DNA from: Hyphomicrobiales bacterium
GTDB lineage: Bacteria; Pseudomonadota; Alphaproteobacteria; Rhizobiales; Aestuariivirgaceae
DNA length: 37,420 bases
Direction of reading: 5' to 3'
Assembly (NCBI GenBank): GCA_016792865.1
Contig: JAEUMJ010000204.1
Coordinates: forward strand, 1 to 37,420
Under the pieces are notes generated by a model. It made no database searches, was not told the DNA's origin, and saw only the letters and a list, made by a program, of their open reading frames with translations. Position numbers and translations under genes: made by a program. Below, piece by piece: positions 9,404-18,325 of the stretch (position 1 is its first letter; each line of letters begins with the position of its first letter).

Positions 9404-9456
9404 TGAAAGACCGGGAAGTGCTTCGTTCCGGACGTCCTTCTGCTAGAACCTGAACC

Positions 9457-12400
9457 ATGCCCTCACCCCGGTTCATCCATCTCCGTGCTCATTCCGCCTA
9501 TTCGTTGTCGGAAGGCGCTCTGCCGATCAAGCAGATGGCGGCGCTGGCCGTGAAGCAACAGATGCCCGCACTCGCCATTACCGACACGGGCAATCTCTTC
9601 GGCGCGCTGGAGTTTTCCGAGGCATTGTCGGAAAAGGGCGTTCAACCCATCATCGGCATTACCCTGAAGGTGGATTTCGGAGGCAACGAGCAACAGTCCA
9701 GGAGCCAGGGCGGACTGAAGTCACACCCTTCCGTCGTGCTCCTGGCCAAGGACGAAACCGGCTATGCAAACCTGATGCGGCTTGCGAGCCGCAACTTCCT
9801 CGATGTCGCCGATACCGATGAGCCGCACGTCAAGTGGTCCTTGCTGGAGCATTCCGCCGACGGCCTGATCTGCCTGTCGGGTGGTCCCCAGGGGCCTCTC
9901 AATCAGGAACTGGTGCAAGGCCAGACCCAGCACGCGACAGACATCGCACTCCGGCTGAAGACCCTGTTCGGCGACCGCTTCTATATCGAGCTTCAGCGCC
10001 ACAACCTGCCGGAAGAACGCGCCGCGGAACCGGGCCTTATCGAACTGGCCTATGCCCACGGCATTCCTCTGGTGGCGACGAACCAGCCGTACTTCGCGAC
10101 ACCGGGGGATTTCGCTGCGCATGATGCCCTGATCTGCATCTCCGAGGGTGAGGTGATTGCCACCGAAGACCGCAGGCGACTGACGCCGGAACACTATTTC
10201 AAGTCGCAGGATGAGATGGCGGCGCTCTTTGCCGACGTTCCGGAAGCGATCGAGAACACGGTGGAAGTGGCGATGCGCTGCGCCTATCGCGTGAAGGGCC
10301 GCAAACCCATCTTGCCGCGCTTTGGCGATGGCGATGAGGTCGAGGAACTGCGGCGCCAGGCGGCGGAAGGGCTGGAGCGGAGACTGGCCGCCGGCATGGC
10401 GCCGGGCATGAGCCGCAAGGATTATCTGGATCGGCTGGAATTCGAGCTCGGCGTCATCATCAAGATGCAGTATGCCGGCTACTTCCTCATCGTGTCCGAC
10501 TTCATCAAGTGGGCGAAGGCGCAGAGCATTCCGGTCGGGCCGGGCCGTGGCTCAGGTGCGGGTTCCCTCGTGGCGTACAGCCTGATGATCACCGATCTCG
10601 ATCCCTTGCGCTTCAACCTCCTGTTCGAGCGTTTCCTCAACCCCGACCGCGTCTCCATGCCCGACTTCGACGTGGACTTCTGCCAGGATCGCCGTGACGA
10701 AGTGATCAGCTATGTGCAGCAGCGCTACGGCAAGGAAAACGTGGCGCAGATCATCACCTTCGGCAAGTTGCAGGCCCGCATGGTGACGCGCGACGTGGGG
10801 CGCGTGTTGCAGATGCCTTACGGACAGGTGGACCGCCTGTCGAAAATGATCCCCAACAATCCGGCAAATCCCATTACCCTCGGCAAGGCCATTGAACTTG
10901 AGCCGCGCCTGCAGGAAGAACGTGACAAGGAACCTGTCGTCGCGCAGCTGTTCGACATAGCGCTGAAGCTGGAAGGGCTCTACCGCAACGCATCCACCCA
11001 CGCCGCCGGGGTGGTGATCGGCGACAGGCCGCTGGAACAGCTTGTTGCGCTTTATCGTGATCCCCGTTCCGGCTTGCCCGCCACCCAGTTCAACATGAAG
11101 TATGTCGAGAAGGCCGGGCTTGTGAAGTTCGACTTCCTCGGACTCAAGACGCTGACCGTGATCGACAAGGCGCAAAAGCTCATCCGCAAGCGATTGCCTG
11201 ACTTCGACATCAGCAAGATTCCCCTCGACGACAAGGCCACATACGAAATGCTGGCGCAGGGTGAAACGGTGGGCGTGTTCCAGCTGGAAAGTGCAGGCAT
11301 GCGCGATGCCGTGCGCGCCATGCGGGCAGACCGCTTCGAAGACCTGATCGCGCTCGTGGCCCTGTACCGCCCCGGCCCGATGGCCAACATCCCCACCTAT
11401 TGTGCCCGCAAGCTCGGCAAGGAACCGGTAGAGTACATGCACCCGGTGCTGGAGCCGATCCTCAAGGAAACCTTCGGCATCATCACCTATCAGGAGCAGG
11501 TGCAGCAGGTGGCCCGCGACATGGCGGGTTACAGCCTCGCACAGGCCGACCTCCTGCGTCGCGCCATGGGCAAGAAGATCAAGGCGGAAATGGATGCCCA
11601 ACGCGCGGTGTTCATCAAGGGTGCCACCGAGCGTGGCTATTCGGAAGACCTTGCCAACGCGGTGTTCGATGCCTGCGCCAAGTTCGCCGAATACGGCTTC
11701 AACAAGTCGCACTCCGCACCCTACGCCTATATCAGCTATCAGACCGCCTTCCTCAAGGCCAATCACCCCGTGGAATTCCTCGCCGCGTCGATGACGCTCG
11801 ACATGGGCAACACCGACAAGCTGATGATCTTCCGCGAAGAAGCCATTCGCAACGGAATCCGTGTCATGTCTCCGTCGGTGAATGACAGCGGCGTGGATTT
11901 TGCGGTGCGCGGCAAGGACATTCTCTACTCCCTTGCCGCTCTCAAGAATGTCGGTTCCGGCGCAATCCATGAACTGGTGAAGGTGCGTGACGAGGGCGGG
12001 CCATTCCGCTCACTCAGTGATTTTGCCAAGCGGCTCGATACCAAGGTGCTGAACAAGCGGTCACTGGAAAGCCTTGTGAAGGCCGGTGCGCTCGATTGCA
12101 TCAACGCGCACCGGGCACAGGTTTTCCATGCCATCGACGGCATCATCAGCCTCTCGAACCGCGCGGCCAGCGAACAGGCGGCCGGGCAGAACGACCTGTT
12201 CGGCGGTGGCGGCGCAAAGGGTGCGGAAGAACTGATCTTGCCGGCCCGCGATGGCTGGTTGCCCATGGAGCGGCTGGCGCATGAGTTCGAGGCGGTGGGC
12301 TTCTACCTGTCGGGTCATCCGCTTGACGAATACACCAAGGTCTTGAATCGGCTTGGTGTCGAGAATTATGCGGGTTTCGTGGAGAAGGTGCAGTCGCGCG

Positions 12401-12882
12401 GTGCTTCTGCGGCAAAGCTGGCCGGAACCATCACGTCCAGGCAGGAACGCCGTTCCAAGGCGGGTAATCGCTTTGCCTTCATCGGTTTTTCCGATCCGAC
12501 CGGGCAATTCGAGGCGATCTGCTTCTCTGATACCTTGCAGGCATCACGCGACCTGCTTGAGCCGGGCACTTCCGTCATTGCGCGGATCGAGGCGGACACC
12601 GAGGGCGAGGACATCAAGCTGCGCCTTCTGTCTGTCGAAAGCCTTGAGCGTGCTGCGGCGCAGGCCGTGTCCGGCATACAGATCTTCATCCGTGACCAGA
12701 AGCCGGTGGAGTCGATTGCAAAGCGCCTGCAATTGGGTGGCCGGGCTCCGGTTCGGGTGACGCTCATCGAGGACACGGGCCGCGAGATCAACATTGCGCT
12801 CGGGGACAGGTTCGTCGTGACGCCCCAGGTTCGCGGTGCCCTGAAAGCGGTGCAGGGCGTCGTTGACGTGCAGGAACTCTAG
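9457..12882 (+). CDS. dnaE: DNA polymerase III alpha subunit
   Basis: The 1141-residue replicative polymerase shows the DnaE order: N-terminal PHP domain beginning FIHLRAHSAYSLSEGA, the polymerase core with GPGRGSGAGSLVAY and the catalytic aspartates in PDFDVDF (about residue 402 onward), the tau-binding and helix-hairpin-helix region, and an OB fold starting near residue 986 (KLAGTITSRQERRSKAGNRFAF). The length fits DnaE1, not the mutagenic DnaE2. It is separated by 53 bp from the transglycosylase gene. Its stop overlaps the stop of the convergent PilZ gene by CTAG. Confidence 0.97.
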   Translation: MPSPRFIHLRAHSAYSLSEGALPIKQMAALAVKQQMPALAITDTGNLFGALEFSEALSEKGVQPIIGITLKVDFGGNEQQSRSQGGLKSHPSVVLLAKDETGYANLMRLASRNFLDVADTDEPHVKWSLLEHSADGLICLSGGPQGPLNQELVQGQTQHATDIALRLKTLFGDRFYIELQRHNLPEERAAEPGLIELAYAHGIPLVATNQPYFATPGDFAAHDALICISEGEVIATEDRRRLTPEHYFKSQDEMAALFADVPEAIENTVEVAMRCAYRVKGRKPILPRFGDGDEVEELRRQAAEGLERRLAAGMAPGMSRKDYLDRLEFELGVIIKMQYAGYFLIVSDFIKWAKAQSIPVGPGRGSGAGSLVAYSLMITDLDPLRFNLLFERFLNPDRVSMPDFDVDFCQDRRDEVISYVQQRYGKENVAQIITFGKLQARMVTRDVGRVLQMPYGQVDRLSKMIPNNPANPITLGKAIELEPRLQEERDKEPVVAQLFDIALKLEGLYRNASTHAAGVVIGDRPLEQLVALYRDPRSGLPATQFNMKYVEKAGLVKFDFLGLKTLTVIDKAQKLIRKRLPDFDISKIPLDDKATYEMLAQGETVGVFQLESAGMRDAVRAMRADRFEDLIALVALYRPGPMANIPTYCARKLGKEPVEYMHPVLEPILKETFGIITYQEQVQQVARDMAGYSLAQADLLRRAMGKKIKAEMDAQRAVFIKGATERGYSEDLANAVFDACAKFAEYGFNKSHSAPYAYISYQTAFLKANHPVEFLAASMTLDMGNTDKLMIFREEAIRNGIRVMSPSVNDSGVDFAVRGKDILYSLAALKNVGSGAIHELVKVRDEGGPFRSLSDFAKRLDTKVLNKRSLESLVKAGALDCINAHRAQVFHAIDGIISLSNRAASEQAAGQNDLFGGGGAKGAEELILPARDGWLPMERLAHEFEAVGFYLSGHPLDEYTKVLNRLGVENYAGFVEKVQSRGASAAKLAGTITSRQERRSKAGNRFAFIGFSDPTGQFEAICFSDTLQASRDLLEPGTSVIARIEADTEGEDIKLRLLSVESLERAAAQAVSGIQIFIRDQKPVESIAKRLQLGGRAPVRVTLIEDTGREINIALGDRFVVTPQVRGALKAVQGVVDVQEL

Positions 12883-13472
12883 GCTGCGCCGTGCGTCAGG
12901 TCGGACTTTTCGAGCTGCTTCATGAACTCGATGGCGACGCCGTTGTCGAGATAGCGAACGACGCGACCCTTCATCTTGCCCAGCATCACGAAAGTGCCGA
13001 TGGCGGGAAGGATGTCGGTCCTGATGCCGGCGCCGGAGATGGAAATGTCAATCACTTCGCACGTGTAGACGCGACCGTCGGGAAGCATGATCGACGAGTG
13101 CTTGTCCTTGGGTTCGAAACGCGGATGGCGGCGGGCTTCTGCAGCGCCATCGTTCTTCTGGCGCAACCATTCGATGCGTTGCTGCAAGCGCTCAAGGCGT
13201 GAACCGGTAGCGGCATAGCGAACGCGGAATCCTCCGGCCACCTGTTCACCGGCAATCACTTCAACCCGACCCAGTTCTTCCAGATAGGCGACGATGCTGG
13301 AATTGGTGGCAGGCAAGGTGGCGGTGATGAAGATGGCGCCCTGCGGCGTGATATCAAGAACCTGACAGGCGTGCTCGGTCATGTCGGGCAGCATGAAGCG
13401 GCCAAAAATGATGCTAGAACCCATCTTGTTGGTGATGTGGTCGACGTTGGTATCGTTGGCCAGAGCACTCAC
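12879..13472 (-). CDS. PilZ-domain protein with two PilZ-like modules
   Basis: The 197-residue protein has a clear C-terminal PilZ domain with the c-di-GMP-binding motifs RRHPR (R114/R118) and DISISG (D142-G147). The first half (residues about 23-90, GRFMLPDMTEHACQVLDITPQGAIF) has the same strand pattern and a DxxxxG element but lacks the RxxxR motif, so it is probably a degenerate second module used for dimerisation or sensing. The likely role is a c-di-GMP effector for motility or surface attachment, inferred from the family. The start is GTG with GAGGG 8 nt upstream. It ends tail to tail with dnaE, sharing 4 bp. Confidence 0.85.
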   Translation of the reverse strand: MSALANDTNVDHITNKMGSSIIFGRFMLPDMTEHACQVLDITPQGAIFITATLPATNSSIVAYLEELGRVEVIAGEQVAGGFRVRYAATGSRLERLQQRIEWLRQKNDGAAEARRHPRFEPKDKHSSIMLPDGRVYTCEVIDISISGAGIRTDILPAIGTFVMLGKMKGRVVRYLDNGVAIEFMKQLEKSDLTHGAA

Positions 13473-13619
13473 GTTTGTTCCCTCAAATCCTGGCGTCGTT
13501 GCCCGATAGCAGACGCCGCCGGAGTTCCGGCAGATTCAGCGAGGTTAAGAATTGTTGGTAAAAACGCAGTTAATGGCTGGGGTTCTGCGTGCGATGGGCG
13601 TCGGGAAAATGTCCCGAAA

Positions 13620-14246
13620 TCACACGCCGGTGAGGCCGCCCGCGATCACCTTGAAACGACGGTCGGTGGAGGCCGTCGCGGGCCGGCCCGCCATGATGTT
13701 CTGGTACTCGGTCCAGACCGAACGGATGGCCATCAATTCGCGGTTCACCACGCGCTCGTGGAACAGGTCGGCAGCCGGGCGGAACGGGAAAATGCCGCCG
13801 ATGAGCTGGATGCGTTCCGAACCGCGCATGCGGATCGGGAGGGCAATGAACTCCACCGCGACCTGCTGGCGATTGTCGGTGGTCAGGCGGGCGCGGAACA
13901 GGGTGGGCTGGAAATTGCTCAACGACTGGATGAGGTGCTTGTGAATGGTGTCGGCCTCGAATTTCTCCCATCCTGCAAGCACATCCTGTCCCGTGAGGTT
14001 GGTCTTGAACAGCTCGCAGACATGCGATCCGGCAAGGCGGAAGCGGAAGCTGCTGCGGATGTGATCGCGTTCCAGGATGACGAGATCGGGCGCAAAGCCG
14101 CGGACTTCGCCCAGCGAGAATTCCTCCCGGGTCGGGCAGGGGCGTTCGGCACGCAGGGCCTCCCAATAGCAGAACAGCTTGCGGCTGCCCGGATGGAGGA
14201 TCTGGCTGCCGGATGTCTCATTTCCGGAATTCTCAGCGATGTGCAT
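13620..14246 (-). CDS. PAS_5-family sensor-like protein
   Basis: The 208-residue protein matches the alphaproteobacterial PAS_5 group: an N-terminal FCYWEALRAERPCPTREEF stretch, then FRFRLAGSHVCELFKTNLTG typical of the PAS core. No kinase, GGDEF or output domain is attached, so how it signals is unknown. The frame opens with an upstream TTG, but the ATG at 14246 has AGGAG 7 nt before it and is preferred. It is divergent from the rhomboid gene and lies 147 bp upstream of the PilZ gene on the same strand; the gap shows no terminator, so co-transcription is possible. Confidence 0.8.
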   Translation of the reverse strand: MHIAENSGNETSGSQILHPGSRKLFCYWEALRAERPCPTREEFSLGEVRGFAPDLVILERDHIRSSFRFRLAGSHVCELFKTNLTGQDVLAGWEKFEADTIHKHLIQSLSNFQPTLFRARLTTDNRQQVAVEFIALPIRMRGSERIQLIGGIFPFRPAADLFHERVVNRELMAIRSVWTEYQNIMAGRPATASTDRRFKVIAGGLTGV

Positions 14247-14329
14247 TTCACGCTCCTGCAATCGTTAATGCAGGGGGGCGAAAGGGTTGTCCCAATCCTG
14301 CACGAATTGCTGTAGAAGCTGCATTCACC

Positions 14330-15094
14330 GTGCCAGATACACCCCCCACCGCCGACATTCCCCGTCATCCACAGGCAGACCTGCGCCCTGCGCCGCCGCC
14401 CATGTTCAATGCGCCACCCCTGGTGATCGGGCTGTCACTGTTTCTCCTTCTGGTTCAGGGGCTTGAATCCTGGCTGGGAGAAGACTTCCAGATCTGGACC
14501 ATGTACGCATTCGCCTTCATTCCGAGGCGGTTGCTTGAAAACGCCCTTGCCACCCCGGTGGGGGCCCAGGTCTGGACCTTCGTCACCTATGCCTTCCTCC
14601 ACGGCGGCTGGTTCCATGTGATCTCGAACTGCATGTGGCTGGTGATTTTCGGGACACCTGTGGTGCGCTTTCTCGGCAACCTCAAGTCGCTGCTGCTGAT
14701 GGCTGTCTCAGCCGTGGCCGGTGCGGCTGCGATGCTCATTCCCTATTGGGGGGACTTCATCATCCTTGTGGGTGCTTCCGCAGCGGTCTCCGGCGCCATG
14801 GCGGCGGCGATGCCCATCATGTATGCGCCCGGCTTCTCGCGGGTGTCCCAAGGCGGCGACCTGCCGCGCCCGTTGCGTTTCGGTGAATTGCTCAGGAGCC
14901 GCAATGCCGTGATCTTCGCGATGGTGTTCTTTGCGCTGCAACTGCTCACCGGGGCCAGCGAGGCCACCACCGGAACAGCCCTCATCTCGGAAGGGCTTGT
15001 GGCGTGGGAGGCGCATCTTGGCGGCTTCGTGGCGGGCCTTGCCATGTTTTACCTGCTGACTGCGCGAAAGGCTTCACAAGCCCGCCAGATGTGA
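14330..15094 (+). CDS. Rhomboid-family intramembrane serine protease
   Basis: The protein has about six membrane helices and the rhomboid hallmarks: HGGWFHVISN in TM2, the serine motif GASAAVSGAMAA in TM4, and AHLGGFVAGL in TM6 giving the catalytic His. Rhomboids cleave membrane proteins within the bilayer. The motif reads GASA where GASG is common; the serine is kept, so activity is expected. The start is uncertain: GTG 14330 gives a Pro-rich cytoplasmic tail, ATG 14402 starts right at MFNAPPLVIGL, and the open frame reaches back to 14213, overlapping the divergent gene. None has a clear ribosome-binding site. Confidence 0.85.
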   Translation: MPDTPPTADIPRHPQADLRPAPPPMFNAPPLVIGLSLFLLLVQGLESWLGEDFQIWTMYAFAFIPRRLLENALATPVGAQVWTFVTYAFLHGGWFHVISNCMWLVIFGTPVVRFLGNLKSLLLMAVSAVAGAAAMLIPYWGDFIILVGASAAVSGAMAAAMPIMYAPGFSRVSQGGDLPRPLRFGELLRSRNAVIFAMVFFALQLLTGASEATTGTALISEGLVAWEAHLGGFVAGLAMFYLLTARKASQARQM

Positions 15095-15130
15095 TAGCCT
15101 TCAGCGGCTGTCAAAACAGGGAGGTGACGC

Positions 15131-15565
15131 ATGACTGTCTCCCATATCCTTCAGGCCAAGGGCCGTGACGTGATAACGGCCGCTCCAACTGCGAAAGTGT
15201 CTGAGGTTGCGCGCATCCTGTCGGAGCGTCGCATCGGTGCCGTGGTGATCACGGGTGCCGGTGGGCGCATCGAGGGAATCGTGTCCGAACGCGACGTGGT
15301 CCGCCATGTCGGCAAGGAGGGTGCAGCCGCACTCGACCTGCCGGTCTCGGCGATCATGACGCGCACGGTGCGGACTGCGCGTGAAGCCGACACCGAAGCG
15401 GAACTCATGGCGCTGATGACCGAGCATCGCATCCGCCACCTGCCGGTGGTGCATGAAGGGAAGCTCGGCGGCATGATCTCGATCGGTGACGTGGTGAAAC
15501 ATCGCATCGAAGCAATCGAGCGTGAGGCCGAAGAGATGAAAGCCTATATCGCCACGGCAGGCTGA
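15131..15565 (+). CDS. Tandem CBS-domain protein
   Basis: The 144-residue cytosolic protein is made of two CBS motifs (about residues 7-65 and 74-130), with the typical VSERDVVRH and RHLPVVHEGKLGGMISIGDVV ends. Such stand-alone pairs bind adenine nucleotides and regulate partners that cannot be read from the sequence. GGGAGGTGA lies just upstream of the ATG, a strong ribosome-binding site. It is convergent with hisI; the two stops are 2 nt apart. Confidence 0.9.
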   Translation: MTVSHILQAKGRDVITAAPTAKVSEVARILSERRIGAVVITGAGGRIEGIVSERDVVRHVGKEGAAALDLPVSAIMTRTVRTAREADTEAELMALMTEHRIRHLPVVHEGKLGGMISIGDVVKHRIEAIEREAEEMKAYIATAG

Positions 15566-15567
15566 CG

Positions 15568-15936
15568 TCAGCTTTCGAAGACGAGGCCATCCGCCGAAAC
15601 GGAGCGGTAGAAGCATGACCTGCGCCCGGTGTGGCAGGCATTGCCCTTGCCCTGCGGAACGACGCGGACCAGAAGACAATCCTGGTCGCAATCGATGCTG
15701 ATGCCGGCGACCTTGAAGGTCTCGCCCGATGTCTCGCCCTTCAGCCACAACGCCTGACGCGACCTGCTCCAGAAATGAATGAGACCTGTCTTGCGCGTCA
15801 GTTCCAGCGCCTCGGCATTCATGTGTGCAAACATCAGGACGGTGCCGTCGCGCGAATCCTGCACGATGGCGCCGATCAGGCCATGTTCATCGAACTTCGG
15901 GGTGAACGTCGTCGTTTCATCGGGCGCTTGTGACAT
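15568..15936 (-). CDS. hisI: Phosphoribosyl-AMP cyclohydrolase
   Basis: The 122-residue enzyme opens the purine ring of phosphoribosyl-AMP in histidine synthesis. Metal-binding motifs are visible: DCDQDC, then [14 protein letters not shown], holding the conserved Asp/Cys ligands. No HisE pyrophosphatase domain is fused, as is usual in alphaproteobacteria. The frame opens at a TTG 12 codons upstream, but the ATG at 15936 fits the family N-terminus better. folE lies 79 bp upstream on the same strand; a folE-hisI transcription unit is likely. Confidence 0.94.
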   Translation of the reverse strand: MSQAPDETTTFTPKFDEHGLIGAIVQDSRDGTVLMFAHMNAEALELTRKTGLIHFWSRSRQALWLKGETSGETFKVAGISIDCDQDCLLVRVVPQGKGNACHTGRRSCFYRSVSADGLVFES

Positions 15937-16015
15937 GCGCCCGCTTTTCCCATCATTGAAAGCGTGACGCAATCACCCTCGTGCCACGCCGGTGCAGGGC
16001 AGGTTCAGGGCAGGT

Positions 16016-16624
16016 TCAGCCCCGCACCTGCTGCATGAAGCGGGCCTGAAGCACCGGGTTGGTCTTGAGTTCACCGGCGAACTGCGTCGTGACCGTGGTC
16101 ACGTCAGGCTTGCCGACGCCACGGGACGACATGCAGGTGTGCACTGCCTCGATCATCACGGCAACGCCGCGGGCGGCGAGGTGCTCATGCACAGCCTGGG
16201 TGATCTGCGCAGTCATTGTTTCCTGGGTTTGCAGGCGACGCGCATAAACCTCGACGACGCGGGCGAGCTTCGAAATCCCGACGACACCACCGTTGGGCAG
16301 GTATGCGATGTGAACATGACCATGGAACGGTGCGATGTGGTGTTCGCAATGGGAGGTGAAAGGAATGCCGCGCAGCATGACCATGTCGTCATAGCCGTTC
16401 ACTTCTTCGAACACCCGGTTCAGGATGTCGGCAGGATCCTGCTCGTAGCCGGCAAAATACTCACGGTAAGCCTTGGCGACGCGACGTGGCGTATCCTGCA
16501 GGCCTTCCCGGTTGGGATTGTCTCCCGCCCAGGCGAGCAGGGTGCGCACGGCAGCTTCCGCTTCTTCCTGCGAGGGGCGCACGACTGGCTTGACGACTGG
16601 CTTTTGAAGAACTTTCACGTCCAT
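16016..16624 (-). CDS. folE: GTP cyclohydrolase I
   Basis: The 202-residue enzyme converts GTP to dihydroneopterin triphosphate, the first step of folate synthesis. It shows [20 protein letters not shown] with the zinc Cys/His and catalytic His, and HTCMSSRGV with the second zinc Cys. It starts at ATG 16624 (MDVKVLQKP), with AAGGT 10 nt upstream; the open frame further upstream runs into the divergent gene's leader. An 11-bp duplication (CAGGGCAGGTT twice, 15995-16016) overlaps its stop codon. Confidence 0.95.
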   Translation of the reverse strand: MDVKVLQKPVVKPVVRPSQEEAEAAVRTLLAWAGDNPNREGLQDTPRRVAKAYREYFAGYEQDPADILNRVFEEVNGYDDMVMLRGIPFTSHCEHHIAPFHGHVHIAYLPNGGVVGISKLARVVEVYARRLQTQETMTAQITQAVHEHLAARGVAVMIEAVHTCMSSRGVGKPDVTTVTTQFAGELKTNPVLQARFMQQVRG

Positions 16625-16788
16625 GGGCTTGTTACCTTGCGTATAATGTTTCCGGTAATGGATAGCCACACTACGGCTTCGTGCCGCCCGTGGATCAGGG
16701 GACCCCTGTTCAGAAAGCATTCTCGCTTCCCATATCATGGTCTAAGATGCATCTGGAGACCATGCGGCAGGTGCCCGCGCGGGTTGAT

Positions 16789-17238
16789 ATGACCATGATC
16801 AATGACGTTTACAACAAAAAGATTCTGGGGTTCGCGGCAGACATTCCGCTGCTGCAACGGCTGCCCGATGCCGACGCAACCTCGGTTCAACACTCGAAGT
16901 TGTGTGGGTCCAAGGTGACGGTTGACCTGAAGATGCAAGACGGTGTCGTGACCGGCTTCGGGCACGACGTGAAAGCCTGCGCGCTGGGGCAGGCGTCCTC
17001 GTCCATCATGGCGCGGCATGTCATCGGTTCCCGCGCCGATGACCTGAAAACGCTGCGCGACACGATGTACAGGATGTTGAAGGAGGAGGGGCCGCCACCC
17101 ACGGGCCGCTGGGCCGATTGCGAGGCGCTTCTGCCGGTGCGCGATTTCAAGGCCCGTCACGCCTCGACGCTGCTGACATTCGACGCCGTCGTCGATGCTA
17201 TCAATCAGATCGAAACAAAGTCCAAGGTGCCTGCATGA
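16789..17238 (+). CDS. U-type (IscU/NifU-like) iron-sulfur scaffold relative
   Basis: The 149-residue protein begins MTMINDVYNKKILGFA and has two of the scaffold cysteines in SKLCGSKVTVDL and KACALGQASSS. The position that holds the third cluster-binding Cys of IscU reads RHASTLL, with Ala instead; another Cys (GRWADCEAL) is about 20 residues before it. A classical scaffold role is therefore uncertain. The start could be ATG 16789, 16795 or 16747; the family-like N-terminus favours the first two. It diverges from folE and overlaps the cupin gene by ATGA. Confidence 0.82.
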   Translation: MTMINDVYNKKILGFAADIPLLQRLPDADATSVQHSKLCGSKVTVDLKMQDGVVTGFGHDVKACALGQASSSIMARHVIGSRADDLKTLRDTMYRMLKEEGPPPTGRWADCEALLPVRDFKARHASTLLTFDAVVDAINQIETKSKVPA

Positions 17239-17705
17239 GCAAAGTTCCGTCTGTCGCTATCGCAATGTCGGGAGAGCCGCGCCGGGGTTCGCGCTATCCC
17301 GCGCCCCATGACGCGCCGTGCATCGGCAGGGCGAAATATGTGCTCGGCGACCAGTTCGGCCTGGACCAGTTCGGCGTCAATCTTGCCGTGATCGAACCCG
17401 GCTCATGGTCATCGCAGCGGCATTGGCATGAAAAGGAAGACGAGTTTGTCTATGTGATCGAGGGCGAGCTGGTGCTTGTTGATGACGCAGGCGAACACCT
17501 GCTGACGCCCGGCATGTGTGCCGGTTTCAAGGCCGGAAACGGCAACGGCCACTGTCTGCAGAATCGTACCGGCAAGCGGGCGGTCTACCTGGAGGTCGGA
17601 TCACGCATCGAAGGCGAACGCGCCCATTACAGCGATATCGACATGATGGCCTTGCCCGACGGCGGGAAGTACAAATTCGTCAGGAAAGACGGCTCCCCGG
17701 TGTGA
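17235..17705 (+). CDS. Single-domain cupin protein
   Basis: This 156-residue protein has the cupin motif 1 (HWHEKEDEFVYVIEGEL) with the expected metal-binding His, His and Glu, and a motif 2 region GNGNGHCLQN. Similar proteins in alphaproteobacteria sit in many contexts and their substrate is unknown; enzyme and binding roles are both possible. It is translationally coupled (ATGA) to the Fe-S scaffold-like gene. Confidence 0.85.
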   Translation: MSKVPSVAIAMSGEPRRGSRYPAPHDAPCIGRAKYVLGDQFGLDQFGVNLAVIEPGSWSSQRHWHEKEDEFVYVIEGELVLVDDAGEHLLTPGMCAGFKAGNGNGHCLQNRTGKRAVYLEVGSRIEGERAHYSDIDMMALPDGGKYKFVRKDGSPV

Positions 17706-17764
17706 CGATGCTCGGCAATCGGGTGCTCTCTTCACGGCAGCGCTGAAACCGCAACGGAAGTTGC

Positions 17765-17793
17765 TTGACAGCCCGGATTCGCCCCTCTATTCC
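17765..17793 (+). promoter_or_regulatory. Sigma-70 promoter of tRNA-Asp
   Basis: A perfect TTGACA -35 (17765-17770), a 17-nt spacer and TATTCC as -10 (17788-17793) lie 13 nt before the tRNA 5' end. The spacing and position fit a tRNA promoter with a short leader. Confidence 0.75.
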
Positions 17794-17806
17794 CCGCCCC
17801 ACCCAA

Positions 17807-17883
17807 GCGGGTGTAGCTCAGTTGGTTAGAGCGTCGGCCTGTCACGCCGAAGGTCGCGGGTTCGAGCCCCGTCACTCGCGCCA
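17807..17883 (+). tRNA. tRNA-Asp (anticodon GUC), CCA encoded
   Basis: A complete cloverleaf: acceptor GCGGGTG with CACTCGC (one G-T pair), D arm AGTTGGTTA, anticodon stem TCGGC/GCCGA around CTGTCAC (anticodon GTC), T arm GCGGG TTCGAGC CCCGT. CCA is encoded at 17881-17883. The last six bases GCGCCA pair with TGGCGC (17888-17893) across TTTT, a hairpin that could mark the precursor 3' end. Confidence 0.97.
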
Positions 17884-17920
17884 TTTTTGGCGCATCCCTC
17901 CGCTGGTTGTTTTCAGATCC

Positions 17921-18145
17921 TCAATGCTTCTGCCGGGACGCGGTTTTCTCGTCCTTGGGATACCACGTCGTATGTTCGGGTGAATGAGGCCGGGCAGCAG
18001 GTGCCACGCCGGATGAGCCGTCTGCAATCGGGCAGGTGGTCCTGGAGCCATTCTCCCAGTTCTGGATCGCGGGATTGCAGGGGTTTGCTGCGCCTGCGGC
18101 GGTGCTGCCCAGGACGATCAGCGCGGCGGCAATGATTTTCTTCAT
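17921..18145 (-). CDS. Small exported protein, unrecognised
   Basis: A 74-residue product begins MKKIIAAALIVLGSTAAGA, a textbook Sec signal peptide with cleavage expected after AGA. The mature part of about 55 residues is polar, has two cysteines (NPC and TTC, 13 residues apart) that could form a disulfide, and ends in a basic tail. GGAGAA just before the ATG is a good ribosome-binding site. I do not recognise a family. It faces the tRNA-Asp and stands alone on the minus strand. Confidence 0.65.
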   Translation of the reverse strand: MKKIIAAALIVLGSTAAGAANPCNPAIQNWENGSRTTCPIADGSSGVAPAARPHSPEHTTWYPKDEKTASRQKH

Positions 18146-18325
18146 GGAGTTCTCCGCTTCTTTTTGGGACGCCCGGAGGGGTGTCGGAAGTCGGAAAGCA
18201 AGGCGCGGGCTGGTTGCTCTGTCCGAGGTGGGAGAATGGGGCTTTCAGCGAGTCAGGGTTAAAGGCGCCAAGGCAAGGGCCAGGCTGGGGAATGAGCATG
18301 ATTCCTCAGGCAACACAGACGTGAG

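Noticed and set aside
10552-11970. 472-residue open frame antisense to dnaE
   Set aside because: Antisense shadow of a high-GC gene; His-rich with no recognisable domain.
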